Source: Rostratula benghalensis (lineage: Eukaryota; Chordata; Aves; Charadriiformes; Rostratulidae). Taken from it: a stretch of DNA of 64,000 nt. The notes beneath the pieces were generated by a model. That model made no database searches and had not been told where the DNA came from. It saw only the letters and a program-made list of their open reading frames with translations. The translations under genes were made by a program, and so were the position numbers. Shown one piece after another: positions 1 through 12,865 of the stretch (positions within the stretch are counted from its first letter, which is position 1; each line of letters begins with the position of its first letter). The stretch spans positions 4,092,731 through 4,156,730 of the forward strand of contig VXAI01000046.1 of NCBI GenBank assembly GCA_013399305.1, in the 5' to 3' direction.

Positions 1-71
1 AGAGATCACGGTTTCAGAACCATCTTTTTTATTTTTTCCCCAGGCGACCGACCAAATGGCATCATCGTGAG
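1..71 (-). CDS. SKIC8: SKIC8 coding exon, residues 14-37, cut by window edge
   Basis: After the TTTTAG acceptor (72-77) the exon reads on as [11 protein letters not shown], then [12 protein letters not shown] to base 1. The [10 protein letters not shown] stretch is typical of the first WD40 repeat of SKIC8. The lysine-rich segment is the loop between the first two strands. The exon continues outside the window. Confidence 0.93.
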
Positions 72-543
72 CTAAAAGAGAATATAAGCGTAGAAATAAA
101 AAAATTAAGTGGTCTCTTTTGATAGGGGACATCTACCAGTTTTGGTAATGCTAAAATTGCTGATTATGTTGGCAATAGACCCTTTGCTCGTCACATCTCT
201 CAGTGCTCAGAGACCCTTGTTCTCATTCTTTCAAAACACATGATGTATTTGGTTCACAAAGGTCACTGTTGGAAAAACAGCATAGTTGTTTTCGAATTAT
301 TCAGATTTATACTTAATAAAAGCATAGTACAGGTCATCTCACAAGTGCATATGCCATTATCAATTTTACATCATCCAAGGAAGCTTAATACATGTTAGTG
401 TTTTCTCACCTTGCTCTTGCTTGAAGAGAATACCGTACTGGAAAGAAAAAATAATTAACATTACGAATGAGCAGCCTGAAAACGCCCATCAAGCTGGCAA
501 TGAATTTAATTAACAACGTGTTTTTACATACCTGCGTGGTCAT
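1..543 (-). CDS. SKIC8: SKIC8 (WDR61), WD40-repeat protein, 5' part of gene
   Basis: Three minus-strand coding exons (532-543, 410-437, 1-71) splice in frame to the first 37 residues, beginning [14 protein letters not shown] and continuing [11 protein letters not shown]. This is the N-terminus of SKIC8/WDR61, including the start of its first WD40 blade. The family protein is a seven-bladed beta-propeller of about 305 residues. It serves the cytoplasmic SKI complex (exosome-linked 3'-5' mRNA decay) and the nuclear PAF1 transcription-elongation complex. All visible junctions are GT-AG and phases agree: the alanine codon is split 1/2 between the exons at 410-437 and 1-71. The remaining exons lie beyond the left edge, so the gene is partial only because of the window. 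It is transcribed away from CRABP1 out of a CpG-rich promoter. Identification is from recalled family sequence; no search was run. Confidence 0.95.
410..437 (-). CDS. SKIC8: SKIC8 28-bp coding micro-exon (residues 5-13 plus one base)
   Basis: The exon encodes YGILFKQEQ plus the first base of the next alanine codon. It lies between a CAG acceptor (438-440 on the plus strand) and a GTGAGA donor (404-409). At 28 bp it is unusually short, and its length is not a multiple of three, so skipping would shift the frame. Confidence 0.93.
532..543 (-). CDS. SKIC8: SKIC8 coding exon with start codon (residues 1-4)
   Basis: The start codon is at 541-543 (minus strand) and only four codons (MTTQ) precede the GTATGT donor (526-531). 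On the minus strand a pyrimidine-rich stretch ending in CAG lies just 5' of this exon, giving a likely acceptor with exon edge at 575. So the ATG exon is probably exon 2, after a non-coding first exon in the CpG island. I could not place the donor of that first exon. Confidence 0.9.
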
Positions 544-835
544 GTCTTTACGGAAGCAGTCTCAACAGGAACGCTCTGGAAGGAGAAAACCCATTAGGTT
601 CGGAAATAAGACTGCCTCAGGAAACACCACTCTGTGAGGCGAAAACCCGGCAGGCACCGGAGCAAGGCCTGAGGGGAAACCCCGCGTTTTTGTCCCCTTT
701 CTCTCGCACGGCGAGAAACCCCCGCCACGCAAGGGCCCAACATCCCCGCCACCTCCCCTCAGCCCACCGCCGCCTTCGCCCTCCCGCGCGGTACCGCGCC
801 CAGCCGATCTCCGCCGGCCACCGAGCCCCCTGCCC

Positions 836-865
836 GCCGTCGCAGCCGTCGCCGTCGCAGCCGTC
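836..865. repeat. Two perfect 15-bp tandem copies in SKIC8 promoter
   Basis: The unit GCCGTCGCAGCCGTC occurs twice back to back (836-850, 851-865), followed by a partial third start. It lies ten bases from the CRE. It is a short GC-rich expansion and could be length-variable. Confidence 0.9.
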
Positions 866-874
866 GCCCGGTTG

Positions 875-882
875 TGACGTCA
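875..882. promoter_or_regulatory. Consensus CRE (CREB/ATF site)
   Basis: The perfect palindrome TGACGTCA lies inside the SKIC8 CpG island. CREB/ATF family proteins bind this octamer, most effectively when unmethylated and close to a start site. Position supports function; binding is inferred. Confidence 0.7.
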
Positions 883-3800
883 CGTACGAGCGAGCCCGCG
901 ACGCGAGCGCTTTGCCTCGAGGCTCTTACTACGTCACGGCGGGCGGGAAGGCGCCGGCCTCGCGCTCTCTCCCGCCCCCGCGCGGCCAAGGAGTTCAACG
1001 GCCCCCGGCGGCAGCGGCCTCAGCGCCTCAGGTCTGCCCCGGGGCCCGAGGCAGCGGAGTTGATCCCCTCCAATCCTGGCGGTTTTACCCGCTGTCAGCA
1101 ACAGGTTCCGCTGTCCAGAAGCCTCTTTTGTCCACGATATAAATAATAGTAGCAGCCTTGGGTGTTGCGATGGCGGTACTGATGTAAACTGTGGAAAACA
1201 TGAGGGACTGAGGGGTGCCTCAGAGTCTCAGCAGCGCTGGAAGGCCCCGACTGAAAATTGGAGCTGGCCGCCTTTTGTCAAAGACGTGGAGGAGGAATGT
1301 CATCCTGCCCGGGGAGACTGAGCACAAAATTAACTTCTTACCCTGGGCAGTTGGGTCATTTTATACGTAGCCAGCTCCCAGGATCCTGGAGTTGCAGTAA
1401 AAGTTGAGCAGTATTGCCCATTTTTCTGACCACAGCGCAGAAGCCTTCTTTAATGTCATTGGAGTGAGAGGAAGTTTTCCTACTAATCGTCTGTTTTGGA
1501 AAAATAAAAAGGTATGGCTTTTTCAGAAGCTGAGTTTTTTTCAAGTTGCTGCCTCTGCTTAAGTTAGAAGTGGAAAAAAATGTCAGAATTAAAGTTCAGG
1601 AGAATAAATTGGATTCCCTGGGTTTAAAATTAAAGACAAAGGATCAGTGACCTTTCACAGCTTTTAATCAGTCTTTATGTGGGTGCAAGGCTCCTTGAGA
1701 TTAATAGAGCTTGTCTGAGTAAGCAAAATAACAACCAAAACAGGAATTCTGAACATGTCTTAACAGTTCTGCAGTCAAGAATGAAAATCTGGGTAAAACT
1801 CTTACATGTAATTACAGAATCCTTAGTTCTCTGATTATTTAGATTTAGCTTTGAGAGGATTTTAAGGCATACTGCTTTAATATATTGAATTTCAGAAATG
1901 CTTGTTTTCTAATTAGTAATGATGCAATGGTAAGTGTTTTCCAAAAGTGAAATGATTCTATATCTATTTTTTAGCAGGATTCTCCTAGGAATGCTTCCAT
2001 TTGAACTTGTATTTTCACCTTAAGTTCAAATGATCAGGGTTTGGTTTTTCAATGCTGTATAGAATACTGCAGTAGTGTAATACAATCTTTGACAGGCAAA
2101 GTGTGTCTAATCCCTCCCGAACTTTCACATCATGCAAAGTTCTCCACACCAGTATTTACTTCGTAGATGTAACATCTTAGATCTTCATGGGAAAATACTG
2201 TTATTGTTCTGCAAGTGCAGAGTGAGATTGTGGGTTATTTCCTACATGTCTTATGCCACATATCTTTGTTTGTTAGAGTGAAAGCTGGTGAGATGCTGCT
2301 TTGGTGCATCAAGAGGATAATCTGAAGAAAATTGTGCCACATATTTGATTTACACATAAACTGCTTGCTTGAAATGGCAACTGAGAGCATGTTTATGTAT
2401 ATTTGTCCTTGTTCTGGAGCATTAGCATGCTTTGTATCTGTATGGATATTTCAGCTGTGATCAGAATAATACTGTATGAGTGCATGAGTGCTTAAATGCC
2501 AGTTTTTTAAACGTTACAAGCAGAAAACCTGGTGTATTTAAAAACATTATGATCACCCTGTTACTGTGCTAGCACATAGAAGTGGATTAGGTCAAGACTT
2601 TGACGTGCCATACAAACATCACAAAAGGCACTTCCCAGCCCAAACTCAGTTGCAGAGAACAGACTGAGAGCAAAACACTTAGTTTCAAATGGTGAACAGG
2701 TAGAGTGCCATTGTGGCCAGCTATTGCAATCACAATTCAGAGCAGAATTCACAAACGCCTGCCCAGCTTTAGAGGGAAGATGAATGCCAAGTAAGCCTTG
2801 ATTTAGTAAGATCTTGAAGACACGTGAACATGCATAAATCAGTAAGGCTAGATAAATAACTGTGAGCTTCAGCTCCACACGTACATGAACACTACAGCAT
2901 TCAAGTGTTGTCAGATGTGTCAACTCCTCTCCCCACTCCCCACTAAATAATTAATTTACCAGTGGGTTTGAGGAAAATGATAATGGTATTTGAAGTTACG
3001 TGTGCTGTGTGCTGAAGTGAGTAATACATGGATATGAGTGCTTGTGGTTATCAAGATAGAACAACCTTGTCAGTTTAGAAAAGTGACTGTATAACATAAC
3101 TGTACCTGCAGAGAGCTGGATTCAATTATAGGGCCCTTTCAGAGCTGATCCATCAATTTGGGGTCTGATTTTCCATTTTAGGGTTCACTGTGGGATCAGT
3201 CACAGAAATCCACAGGTGCTGCCAAAACAAAGGGTGACCTCTCACAGGGCTTGGAGGCTGTGTGCAGATTTATACCATCTGCCCATTGTGGGGCAGCAGC
3301 ATCAAGATAATCTCCATTTCTTTCCAGCAGCAATGGGTTGGCATTCACGTTGAAACATTAATCATTCTGCATCCTTCTGTGTCTGGGGACTCTGAACTGC
3401 CGTGGCAGCAGCAGGGAATCCTCTGCTTGTGTTGCCTGATATGCCTCTAGGAAACCATTAAGGGACTGTGTTCCTGGGAGTGAATTGGAATGGCATTTGC
3501 ACTGTTTGCTCATTCATTTCAGATATCTATCCTCTCCTTTGAGTTCCAGGAGGATAGTTACACATAGTACATGTACCTTTTTCTTGAAAGACAGTATATA
3601 AGCTTGTATAGTGGACCCACTGGCATTGCAGTGCATTAACATCAGGGTAGTTGAGACAAAAGCAAGAGCCACACAGAATGAGATCCTAATACAGGATACA
3701 GTTCCACTTTTGAAATTAGTCCAGTGGCTTGCATGCAGAACTTTCAGCTTTACTTTGTTTTCCTCTGCTCGCTTATTTCTTTGTCAGCTGTAGGCCCCTT

Positions 3801-4172
3801 TCTTCACTTTTCTTGCAACTGCATACGCTTTTTCACTGATAGGTTTCTCTTTGATGGTCCCAAGCAACTAAACTGTGATGTGGAGTCAAATATAAATTTT
3901 CCTGAAGCTCAGAGAAGTTCAAATCAAGGCTTTGCTTTTGGCCAGTCTCTTGTCTTATTTTTCACGTCTATTATGAAGGTACTGCATGTTGCAGGTGATG
4001 GCACCACACCGAGCCATCAGATTTTGTAGGACATAAGGTTGAAATTACACTCACATCTTTAGTCCAAGTGCTGGCCAATACAGGCAAATGGTATAATGGA
4101 AAAGCTTGTCTTTGAGAATCTGAAACCAAGTCCAAATATTAATGACATTCTTGCCCTGTGAGTTATGGAAAG

Positions 4173-4284
4173 ATCATTATCCCATTTCACAGATGGGTGA
4201 AATCTGAAGCAAGGTGACGAATTTAGTCAGTGGTAGAATGAGGAATGGAACCCTTTTCTCAACGTTTTGGTATGTGCTCTAATT
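4173..4284 (-). repeat. MIR-like ancient SINE remnant
   Basis: The stretch runs through an ATTATCCCATTTCACAGATG-like core, then a degraded 'gaaactgag...aggtgac' segment, a 'agtggtagaatgaggaatggaaccc' like segment and ends near a GTGCTCTAA motif. This is the order of the reverse complement of the MIR core and tRNA-like region. Divergence is high, as expected for a repeat predating the bird-mammal split. It is recognised by eye only. Confidence 0.5.
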
Positions 4285-7200
4285 CAGTGTGTACCTACAC
4301 ACTAAGCTTACACTGAAATATTAAGTTGCTTCTCTAGCGAGAAAGCAAGCCTTTCAATGTATTCAGCCAACATGCTGTGAAAAGCTCTTGGGTCATACAA
4401 AAATGGAAAAGAAGACCAAACTGCCAGAGACTGAACCTAGTGGGAATGAAATAATACTTAGCACTTGCAGGAACCAGTCTTTCTCTGACTGGCACTATGC
4501 AGTTCCACCTCAATGTGTTCTTGTGTGTTACTGGTTAGAGGAAGGCTTGGCCTGGAGAGCACTTCAGAATGGATGAGGTAGGCAGTGAGATTGGAGTGAA
4601 TGAACAGCTGATTCTAGGAAGAAGAAAAGAAAACAGTTAATTAAACAAATAAATCCTGAAAACTAGACTCTCTTCTCCATGGAAGCAACCTCATCACCAC
4701 TGTCACTTGCAGAGAAGACAGAATGGTGACATATAATTACAGGCCTCCTGTTTATGGCATTTGTGGGTCAAAGGGAATGCTTCAGAGTACAATTGTTTTT
4801 AAAGAAATAATAAAATAAAGGAAAAATAACAAAAAGCATTGTTCTTCGTTAGATATTTTCTAACAATAGGGCTGTGCTTGATGATACTGAACCCAGTTGT
4901 AATTCTTACCCTATCTTCTCTTTCTGCTTGTGGAAAGACTTCAGTTTTTCCTTCATTTATTTGCTATATTTAATAAGAATTATTATCTTTTATTCTTGAT
5001 GTTGTTCTTTCCTGCCATTTCTCTTTTTCTTGGGGCGAGAGGTGGGTCAGAGAGAGTTTCTGAGACTTGAAGGTGAGCCTGAAATATTGAGTGACTATAT
5101 AAAATGCAAGTGCAATAAAAGAAACATCTGGTGCTCATTTGTCAGGATTGAAATAAGGCCCTTTAAAACATCGTGCATGTGGTTGGGAGTTTAGTAAGCA
5201 CAAAGTTCCAACCCATACATCAAATCTAGTGGTAAACCTTTTCTCTCTAGTATGATGAATCTCATGCCTTTTACTGAAATTAATGTATGTTTCTTGCCAT
5301 TATGGCTTCAGATATATGTGACAGCTAGTGAGGACCTAATCTATGACCCTATGTATTAAAATTTAAATACTCAAGCTCTAAGAAAGTATTTTTGGTGGTC
5401 AGTTAATAATTATCTGTTGTGAGCAACTAAATAATGATTACAACATCTAGGCCACTGTTTCAAGCTTGATTCTATACTTTTTATTTTGGTATCCATATTT
5501 GATGCTAAAAGAAAATGCTGTAACACATGCATATGGGTAGGCTTTTCTATGCCAAACATCACCCAAGTGATGTTCAATTCTCAAGTGTGCGGGAATGTCT
5601 ACAGTCATTACCTGTACAAAGCAAGACATTATTCTCACAAAGCAATAGTATGAAGGCATCAGGGATCCTGCTCACTATTTTAACCCAGGATGCTGGCAAC
5701 TGGGTCATGTGAAGTTATAATGGGTGGTGAAAAAGAAGACAAGAGACAACATCTTTTTTTTTCCCAATCCCTGTAGACAAATGTTTGAAATTCACATGAA
5801 GGCATAATGGTTCCAGTCTCTGTACATGTTCTTTGCTCGGCTGTAAAATGTTATTAATATTACACTTCTAAGGGATTCTCTTTATAAATTGATGATCAAT
5901 TAGCTGCTTAAATTGGCTGTGGCCCTACTTTTTGCTGGAATGGGGAGCTAGAAACTGACCTGGCAACGTGACGCCTTTGTGGCCTCAAGGGTCTTTTTAA
6001 TACAGAAAACTCTTACAGAATCTTATGTAGAGCACACAACTCTGGGTTCTGAGAACATTTAGTAAGAAAACTCAGGAAGAAACCCCTTCATTCATTGGCA
6101 GTAGATGCAAAGAAGGTTTGTAATAATTAGTTCAGATACTCAGAAGCCTCTAGTTGTGTTTAGTAAGTGTTTGTTCCTATGTATTTTTGTGTCACCGTCT
6201 AGAATATATTTACATAAATAGACACTTAGATCTTCAATGCCTAGTATCCCTTTGCGTGAGTTGCTGGCAGGCAGACTATATGGATACACTTGGCTCAACC
6301 AGCCAATTACTTTGCCACTTATCTTCATGTCACTGCCCTGCTTTGTTATTGCAGCCTTCAATGCCACTTCTGTCTTCATCAACACTGTCTCATTCATGCT
6401 GTTTGCTTTGATGACTTTGCTGGGCAACCTCTTTCGTGTTCTTGTCTCCTTGTGAGAGAGGCTTATTCTTCTTCAGCTTGCCTGTCTGGCTCACAAACCC
6501 TTGTGAATCGAATTGACAGAATTAACCTTACACAGAGGAGCTATGCTGGAGGATAAATGCCAGCGCTCTGCATGCTCTGGCTCCCATGGAAGTCTGTGGG
6601 AGGAGGACTAAGCATGGCACATCATGAAACATTACATTCAGCTACCTCTGGATGAGATGCTTGAATCAAACCATGTAAGTTTGTTAAATCGTTGTGTCAG
6701 TTGCTAGCTGTGAAAGCCTATTTTACAGAGGTGATTCAACATACTATTTCTGCACAGCAAGAGCATGTGTTCATGTCTCATAGATTTTACTAGGTCCTGA
6801 GCACACGTTCAAGTGTCTGCTGAGTCAGTTCCATAAATACTTCATACAAGATGCTGTACACTTTCCCCTGCTATTGTGAGTTTCCATCATAAGTACCTCA
6901 TTCACATTTGACATTGTACCAGTGACGGGTGTTTCATAAAATGAAAAAAATTCCTGACTTCTAATGAGATGATTATTTGAATGTTTTGGGACATCTGTGT
7001 TTAGTGATGTGTTACTGACATGAGCAGAAGCATGGCATGAGGAAATAATAGATTTTGTACGTGAGGTAATCATCATCTAGGTCTCAAGCTTTCTAACTCA
7101 GACATAGAACAAAAAAAAAAACAAAAAAACCCTCCTGATTTCAGTGAATTTCAGATCAATCACTGCCATCAGCACAAAACACTATTAGAATTTGGACACC

Positions 7201-8343
7201 TTAGTCCCAATGAAGGCTTCAGTTCTGTAAGTTTTCCCTGACAAGAAAACCTACCCGCTGAGGATTGTATCATTTAAGTTAACTTATGAGGTGACACTTG
7301 TAACCCTGAACTCTTGATAAGAGATTCTTGAATTTTGGTGGCTTGGAAATGCAGTCTAAAATGCAAGTGCCTCTTCCAAATTGGACTTGCAAGTACCCAA
7401 AACCATGGTGAGAAATTAATGAGGAAAGGTTTTCTTGCAGAAATGGCGGCATTGAAAATACTAAGAGTGCAATTTTCCCTGTGGTGTCTTAGCCCTCAAG
7501 AGTAGACTTAGGAGTACTAAAGGTGAGGAGTTCCTAAATGTGCCTATTGTATGATATTTGACAAGTGATAGTGAAGTGGGTTTTGCACTGCGCAGGAGTG
7601 TTCTGCATTCATCTGAAAGAGAACAACTAGTTTATGCTGCTGTACTGAGCTGTATTTGCCTCTGTGACCCACTTAGCTCTTGATGCTGCCTAATGGAGGG
7701 AAGTCGTGCACAACATTTCTGTAATGACACCTAGGCCAGAGCTGATCCTGCATGAAAACAATTACCCACTGACCCCAAAACTCCTGAGGTCAGGAACAAA
7801 GAGAGTGATCGGTTAGGCCCTTGCAATGCACCATCAAATTTTGTGAAGTGCAGTCAGTAGCTCTTACTTAGTCTTAGTTCACTGGCAGAGATGTAGCAGT
7901 TTATTGTTTGAAGTGCTACAGTCACCATAAAATGACTGGGATATTTTGAATTTGCATGCTATCGCCGGATATTACTGTGATATACAGTATACCACAATAA
8001 TATGGGTTTCATAGAAGTCTGTAACTAGCATTTTAAGAGTAAAAGTCATATTGTAGAAATTTTACCCCCAAGCAAGGTGATAGTAAAAATCCGTGAGTGT
8101 TGGCGTTGGTCAGCACAGCATCTACCAGTCTAGTGCAAACATCGGTCCAGTACTTGCCCTCATGAACACAATCTTAGAAAGCAGAGGACTGTAGTTTGGG
8201 CCCAATAGCTCAGTATGGATCAACAGAAGGGACATCAGTGTGTGGACTGCCATTATAAATGGGGATTTTATGAGAATGCTCAGTGAGTAGAGGGGTTAGT
8301 CTCGCTCTTTTGCACTATTGAACTACATACATACCAGTGTGCT

Positions 8344-8444
8344 CAGGTCCTGATCCAGCAGACCATTTAAGCATACAATAAGCGTTTTAGCACTGAGATA
8401 AAAGTATGTTAAAGCATGTTGCTTAAGTATTTTGCTGGTTCTGA
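8344..8444. repeat. Decayed palindromic amniote repeat (MITE-like)
   Basis: The left part (CCTGATCCAGCAGACCATTT then AAGCAT) is the imperfect inverse of the right part (AGCATGTTGCTTAAGTATTT then TGCTGG), giving a long imperfect stem-like element of about 100 bp. The phrases 'ctgatcc..gca' and 'gcttaagt' match a palindromic interspersed repeat I recall as common in turtles and crocodilians. Family name is not certain. Confidence 0.45.
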
Positions 8445-10409
8445 GCATGAAGGGAATAAAAGCCCACTCCCATCTCCTCTGTGGAAATTGTTGCCCAAAT
8501 CCTGAAGAATCAGTTTTAAGGAGATATTTTAGGCTGATGTTTTGCCTGGATCAGATTATTCAGTTCCTGAATTGGGGATGCTTTTTGCAGACCCTCTGTG
8601 GATTTTAGAAAAATGTGTGTAGGTTGTGGGGCTCTCTGGGAGAAGAGTCACTTTTCAATATAAAAGGTGCTCTACCGAACATCAGAAAAGAAAATGGGAA
8701 ATTCAGCTTCATAGCAGGGTGGTCTAAATATTGGCACATGATCCTCTGCAGCAGTTTTAGATTTTGAAAAGCAGCTTTTCCAGCACGTGTTTAGAATTGG
8801 AATAATTTACAATGTGAAGAAAAAACAAATTACAGATTTCCAGTGTACGTATCAAGGACCAGTCGTCTCCTGTTTCCATATACTGCTTCTTGTGCCAGGT
8901 TTCAGCTTCTGATGAACTGAGTAATGCCCAGGAGAAGGCCTTTACTGGGAGGGGGGTAATGCATAAAAGCTGAAGGAGACTTAGTAACGTGAGCTGCAAT
9001 CTGACATACTTTAGAGCCTAGATTCTAGTCATCCTCCTCCTGACCCTGTAAGTGGAAGAGTAGTAAACCTGGCAGTCTGGTTATCCTCAGTGCAAAGTCA
9101 GCCATGGCTGTTGCATGTGTATTCACCTCTCATTCTGTGCAAATAAATCACAACAATAACAGCTTCTTTTCCAGAGAAGGGAAGTTTCTGGCTTTATTAC
9201 ATGTGGCCATTGAAATATGTTGTAACAACTGCTGATAAGGTGCTGATTTAAAGCAATGCATACACTAAGTCATGGTTTCACTGGACAGCTTTATCTTAGA
9301 AAGACTCAGTAAAAGCAGAAAGGTTTTTGATTGTCTTCATTGATTAATATCTTGAATTTGAGAGCTAGATTTCCTTCAAAACCAAATGGACAAAATGCAG
9401 TTGTTATCAGAGTGGTGATTTTACATTGTTTAGCTCCTTAACAAAAATATCAGCTTGCTGACTAAACACAGTATCTCAGTTGCTTTGCCATCTTTGCATT
9501 GATGCCTGCACAAATTCTTTTGGCTGTTGCTGGTCTGGGTTGTTTGTTGTGGTGGAGTTTTTTGGGGGGTTTTTTTGGCTTTTTTTTTTAGGAATTGGGT
9601 CACTTTCCCGTCTCCTTGCATTAGAGTATGGTAACAAAATACATTGTGACAGTTCCCCAAATGTTCCAATGTTTTCAAGAGGGAAGTGTGAGGCAGCAAA
9701 GAAAAGAAAAGCTTCTGCCTTGAAGGAATTAAATATATTGGAAAACACAGTCTCAGATTCTTCCAAGAGCTTCACTGACCAACTTTTCAGCAAATTGCTG
9801 AAAACCTAATTGGACTATGGTTTGATTGGTAAAACAGATCTGGGAGGCAGTCCATAAGCAAAGGGAAAGATGAGCAGGGAAATTTGAGATACACATTGAG
9901 TTAGTGTGGAAATGACCATCGTCTCAGGCAGATCTGAACTTTCTCAGGCTGCTACGCTCTGCAAGAAGAAAGGAAACAGCCCCAGACTACTGCGTCTTTC
10001 TTTATCTGCTTCTCTGTACTGAAGTCTATCTAGTGCAAGTCACATAGACCACTTCGCTGAGGCAAGAGGAGACAAGCTGGGCAGTATGGGTAGATACTGG
10101 GCTCCCAGAAACCAGAACTTCAGCATATTTAGTTGGGGAGATAAAGGTTGAAGGGATGGGCAGAGAGTATGCTCTCTGCTAACCATGATATTAGTGCACA
10201 TGCACTGGCTGGGGATCATGATCATCCCTTTTTCCAGAGTTTCCTTCATCCCCTCCTCCTTTTCTACATAACTACCTAAAAGAGAAGATGAGAAATCCTA
10301 GGGTTTGCTAGGTGGTCCTGCCCTAACACAATCCCATCAAGACAACAAATTTCTTTTTACACTATGTTCAACTCCTTACAAGTACAGCTACAACCTTTCC
10401 TTTTTGGAG

Positions 10410-10487
10410 TGGCTATATTTTGTTTTCACCTCTGATGAAACAAAAATCTGGCTATATTTTGTTTTCACCTCTGATGAAACAAAAATC
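10410..10487. repeat. Perfect 39-bp tandem duplication
   Basis: Bases 10410-10448 are repeated without a mismatch at 10449-10487. The unit starts TGGCTATATTTTG and ends AACAAAAATC. Perfect identity in non-coding DNA indicates a recent slippage or unequal-exchange event, or an assembly duplication. Confidence 0.97.
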
Positions 10488-12865
10488 CATGACCCATGTT
10501 CTGAAACATACACCATATGCTGAATTCTGATCAGGGACATGTTTATCTGAGGGTTAAGTTGTTCAGAATGTTAACATCATTGCAGTGCATTCCACTGCAA
10601 ACATGCATGCTGAGATAAACTAATGCTGTTGGTATAACACTTGTGGTTTAGGTGCATGTTTTCTTGCAAAAATTGTTATAATTAAAGGCACTGATATCAG
10701 AGGCCTGGTAATGTCCAAGGGATCTCCCTTTGCATCCTATAGGAGGCCTGTGTGTGATAAAGGACTTGTGGAGTGTAAATAAAGTTTGCAGCACAAGACA
10801 ATGAGCATTGCAGAAAAACAGGCTCTAAACATAACTGAAATAGAGACAAACTTGAGGATTCAGGGTGAATCCAAAGACCCCATTCCAGTAGTTGATTGCA
10901 GATTTCTTCTGGAGATCCTCATCTTTGTGTAGATGTGAATGTCCCCTTGACGTTTCTGACTCCCCATTATTTCAAAGGAAATAATGTGTGTGTTGCTGTG
11001 TACAGTTGTACTTGCAGGTAGAACTGACCTTGTAAAAGCATAAAATTAGTACCAGCATATAATTATTAAAGTATATTTGTTGGAGTAAATCTCCTCTCTT
11101 TCTTGGTTATCTTACATTATCTCTGAGTAATATCAATTTCCCCTACAATTTCAATTGGAATCACTGTACTCGTATCGTCTACATCTACCTGTTTTTATTA
11201 AAGCCTGACAACCAGCTCAAGTGCAACATAGCCAAAAAGAGTTTATCTTCCCTATACCCTGTCTCCCTTCTTTCTCCCTTACATCCATTTCTTTGTCTTT
11301 CCCAGTCACAGAGGAAAACATAATCATTTGGTGTATTTCTCAGGTCTGTTTCTCAGGCTTGGACTTCACATTTGAATTGTCTTATTTCTATGTTATCATA
11401 CACCTGTCTCTAAAGATTGTAGAGTCTTTCTCCATAATGTCTCTATGATACTGACAGTCACAGGGCTCAAGTTTCATCCTGGTGCTTCAGTCTCTGCTGC
11501 TAGAATATTGTTTTCTCTCTCTTGGTTTGCATTGCTCTATCAAGAATGGTTTTGCTATAGCCATTCTGACTTAACCTGCACAGACTCACTTATTCTTGTA
11601 TCCCCATCATACTAAACATAAGCTACTTGTCTTCACTCTCAAAACCATTTATAGCTACAAAGTCTGACCCTTTTATTGTCGGTCACTCGGTATAATAGCT
11701 TCTGCTATAATCATGGTAGCAACAATTGCAGGCTGGAGTCTGCTTCTCTTTTTCACATGCAATGATGGTTTACTCCTGGAGTAGTCTCTGTGGTTCCAAT
11801 GGACGTACTTGAGAGATTGCATCCAACCCGTTCTGAGTAAGGGTAGGAAAATCTGTTCTGAATTATTATTATATAATAAATAATCTCCAGATGAAATCAT
11901 TGGATTGATTTCAAAATCAGTATCCTTTCAAATAGTAAGTAACAGGAACAGATGTATCATCATGTTAACATGCATTACAAATGAAGTAAATAGATGCCTG
12001 TGCATGAATACCCTGCCTGCTGTGACATCCGTCAGCTCGTGTTTTGTAATAGCTGGTATAAGAAAACTAGTAATAATTATCATAATTAAACTCATATACA
12101 ATGAGAACTATAATATTGCAAGGTCTAGGTTTTCCTAGAACAGCAGCTGAAATTCATTGCCATGATTACTGTCTCTCTTTGGTTTGTTTATTTGTATAGT
12201 AGGTAAAGATCTGTTCCTCTGTGTATTACACTTTATGAGAAAGTTAGCACTAACTACTTTGGAGTAGATAATAACTATAAAAACTTGGAGGTTACTAAAG
12301 TTTATTTTTAAAGTGTGAACCACAATGACTTATGTAGAATCTATGATGTAAAAAATATATCTTAAACTCTGAAAGTGACACAAGTAATTAATTAGCTGCT
12401 TTTCTTATCTTTTTCCTTTGAGTATATTCACCCATTTTCAATTGCATGAAGAGTTCATTCATTTAAGAGTACCTTTCTATGTTGGTGGAAAAATACTCTG
12501 TATATGAATGTGACATGCATTTAATTAAAGTGATAGCAAATTGTTCAATTTCATAATGTTCCAGATAAAACTCCTTTTTCTAAAAGCTTGCTTAATACTG
12601 AAATCAGTCTCATAGATCAAGCAATATTATTCTAGCTATAGGATTACACCATTCTGCATATTAGGGAAAGCAATGAAGAGGTGCTGTAAACAAAAGTGTA
12701 TGCATGTGAAAGACATTAATTTGATTTTTTGGCAGGTGAGTTTCTTAGATATTGGTACAGTGACATCCATTCTGGTAGAGAAATCATGATTTTCTAAAGC
12801 AGAAGACCATATTAGCATCTGCAGTGGAAGTCTGTGTTTCTGCCACATTGCCCCTGCAATGCTTT

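Larger units (their letters stand above)
575..1070 (-). promoter_or_regulatory. SKIC8: SKIC8 CpG-island promoter and 5' untranslated region
   Basis: From about 620 to 1070 base composition switches abruptly to very CpG-rich, against AT-rich surroundings, immediately upstream of the SKIC8 start. It carries a perfect palindromic CRE (TGACGTCA, 875-882) and a second CRE half-type site (TACGTCAC, 930-937). No TATA box is evident, as expected for a broadly expressed gene. Long open frames here on both strands are a by-product of GC richness. The transcription start cannot be fixed from sequence. Confidence 0.8.

Noticed and set aside
690..1142. Open frame of 150 codons in the SKIC8 CpG island
   Set aside because: Stops are rare because of GC richness; frames overlap on both strands, and the translation is Pro/Arg/Ala-rich low complexity with no family resemblance.
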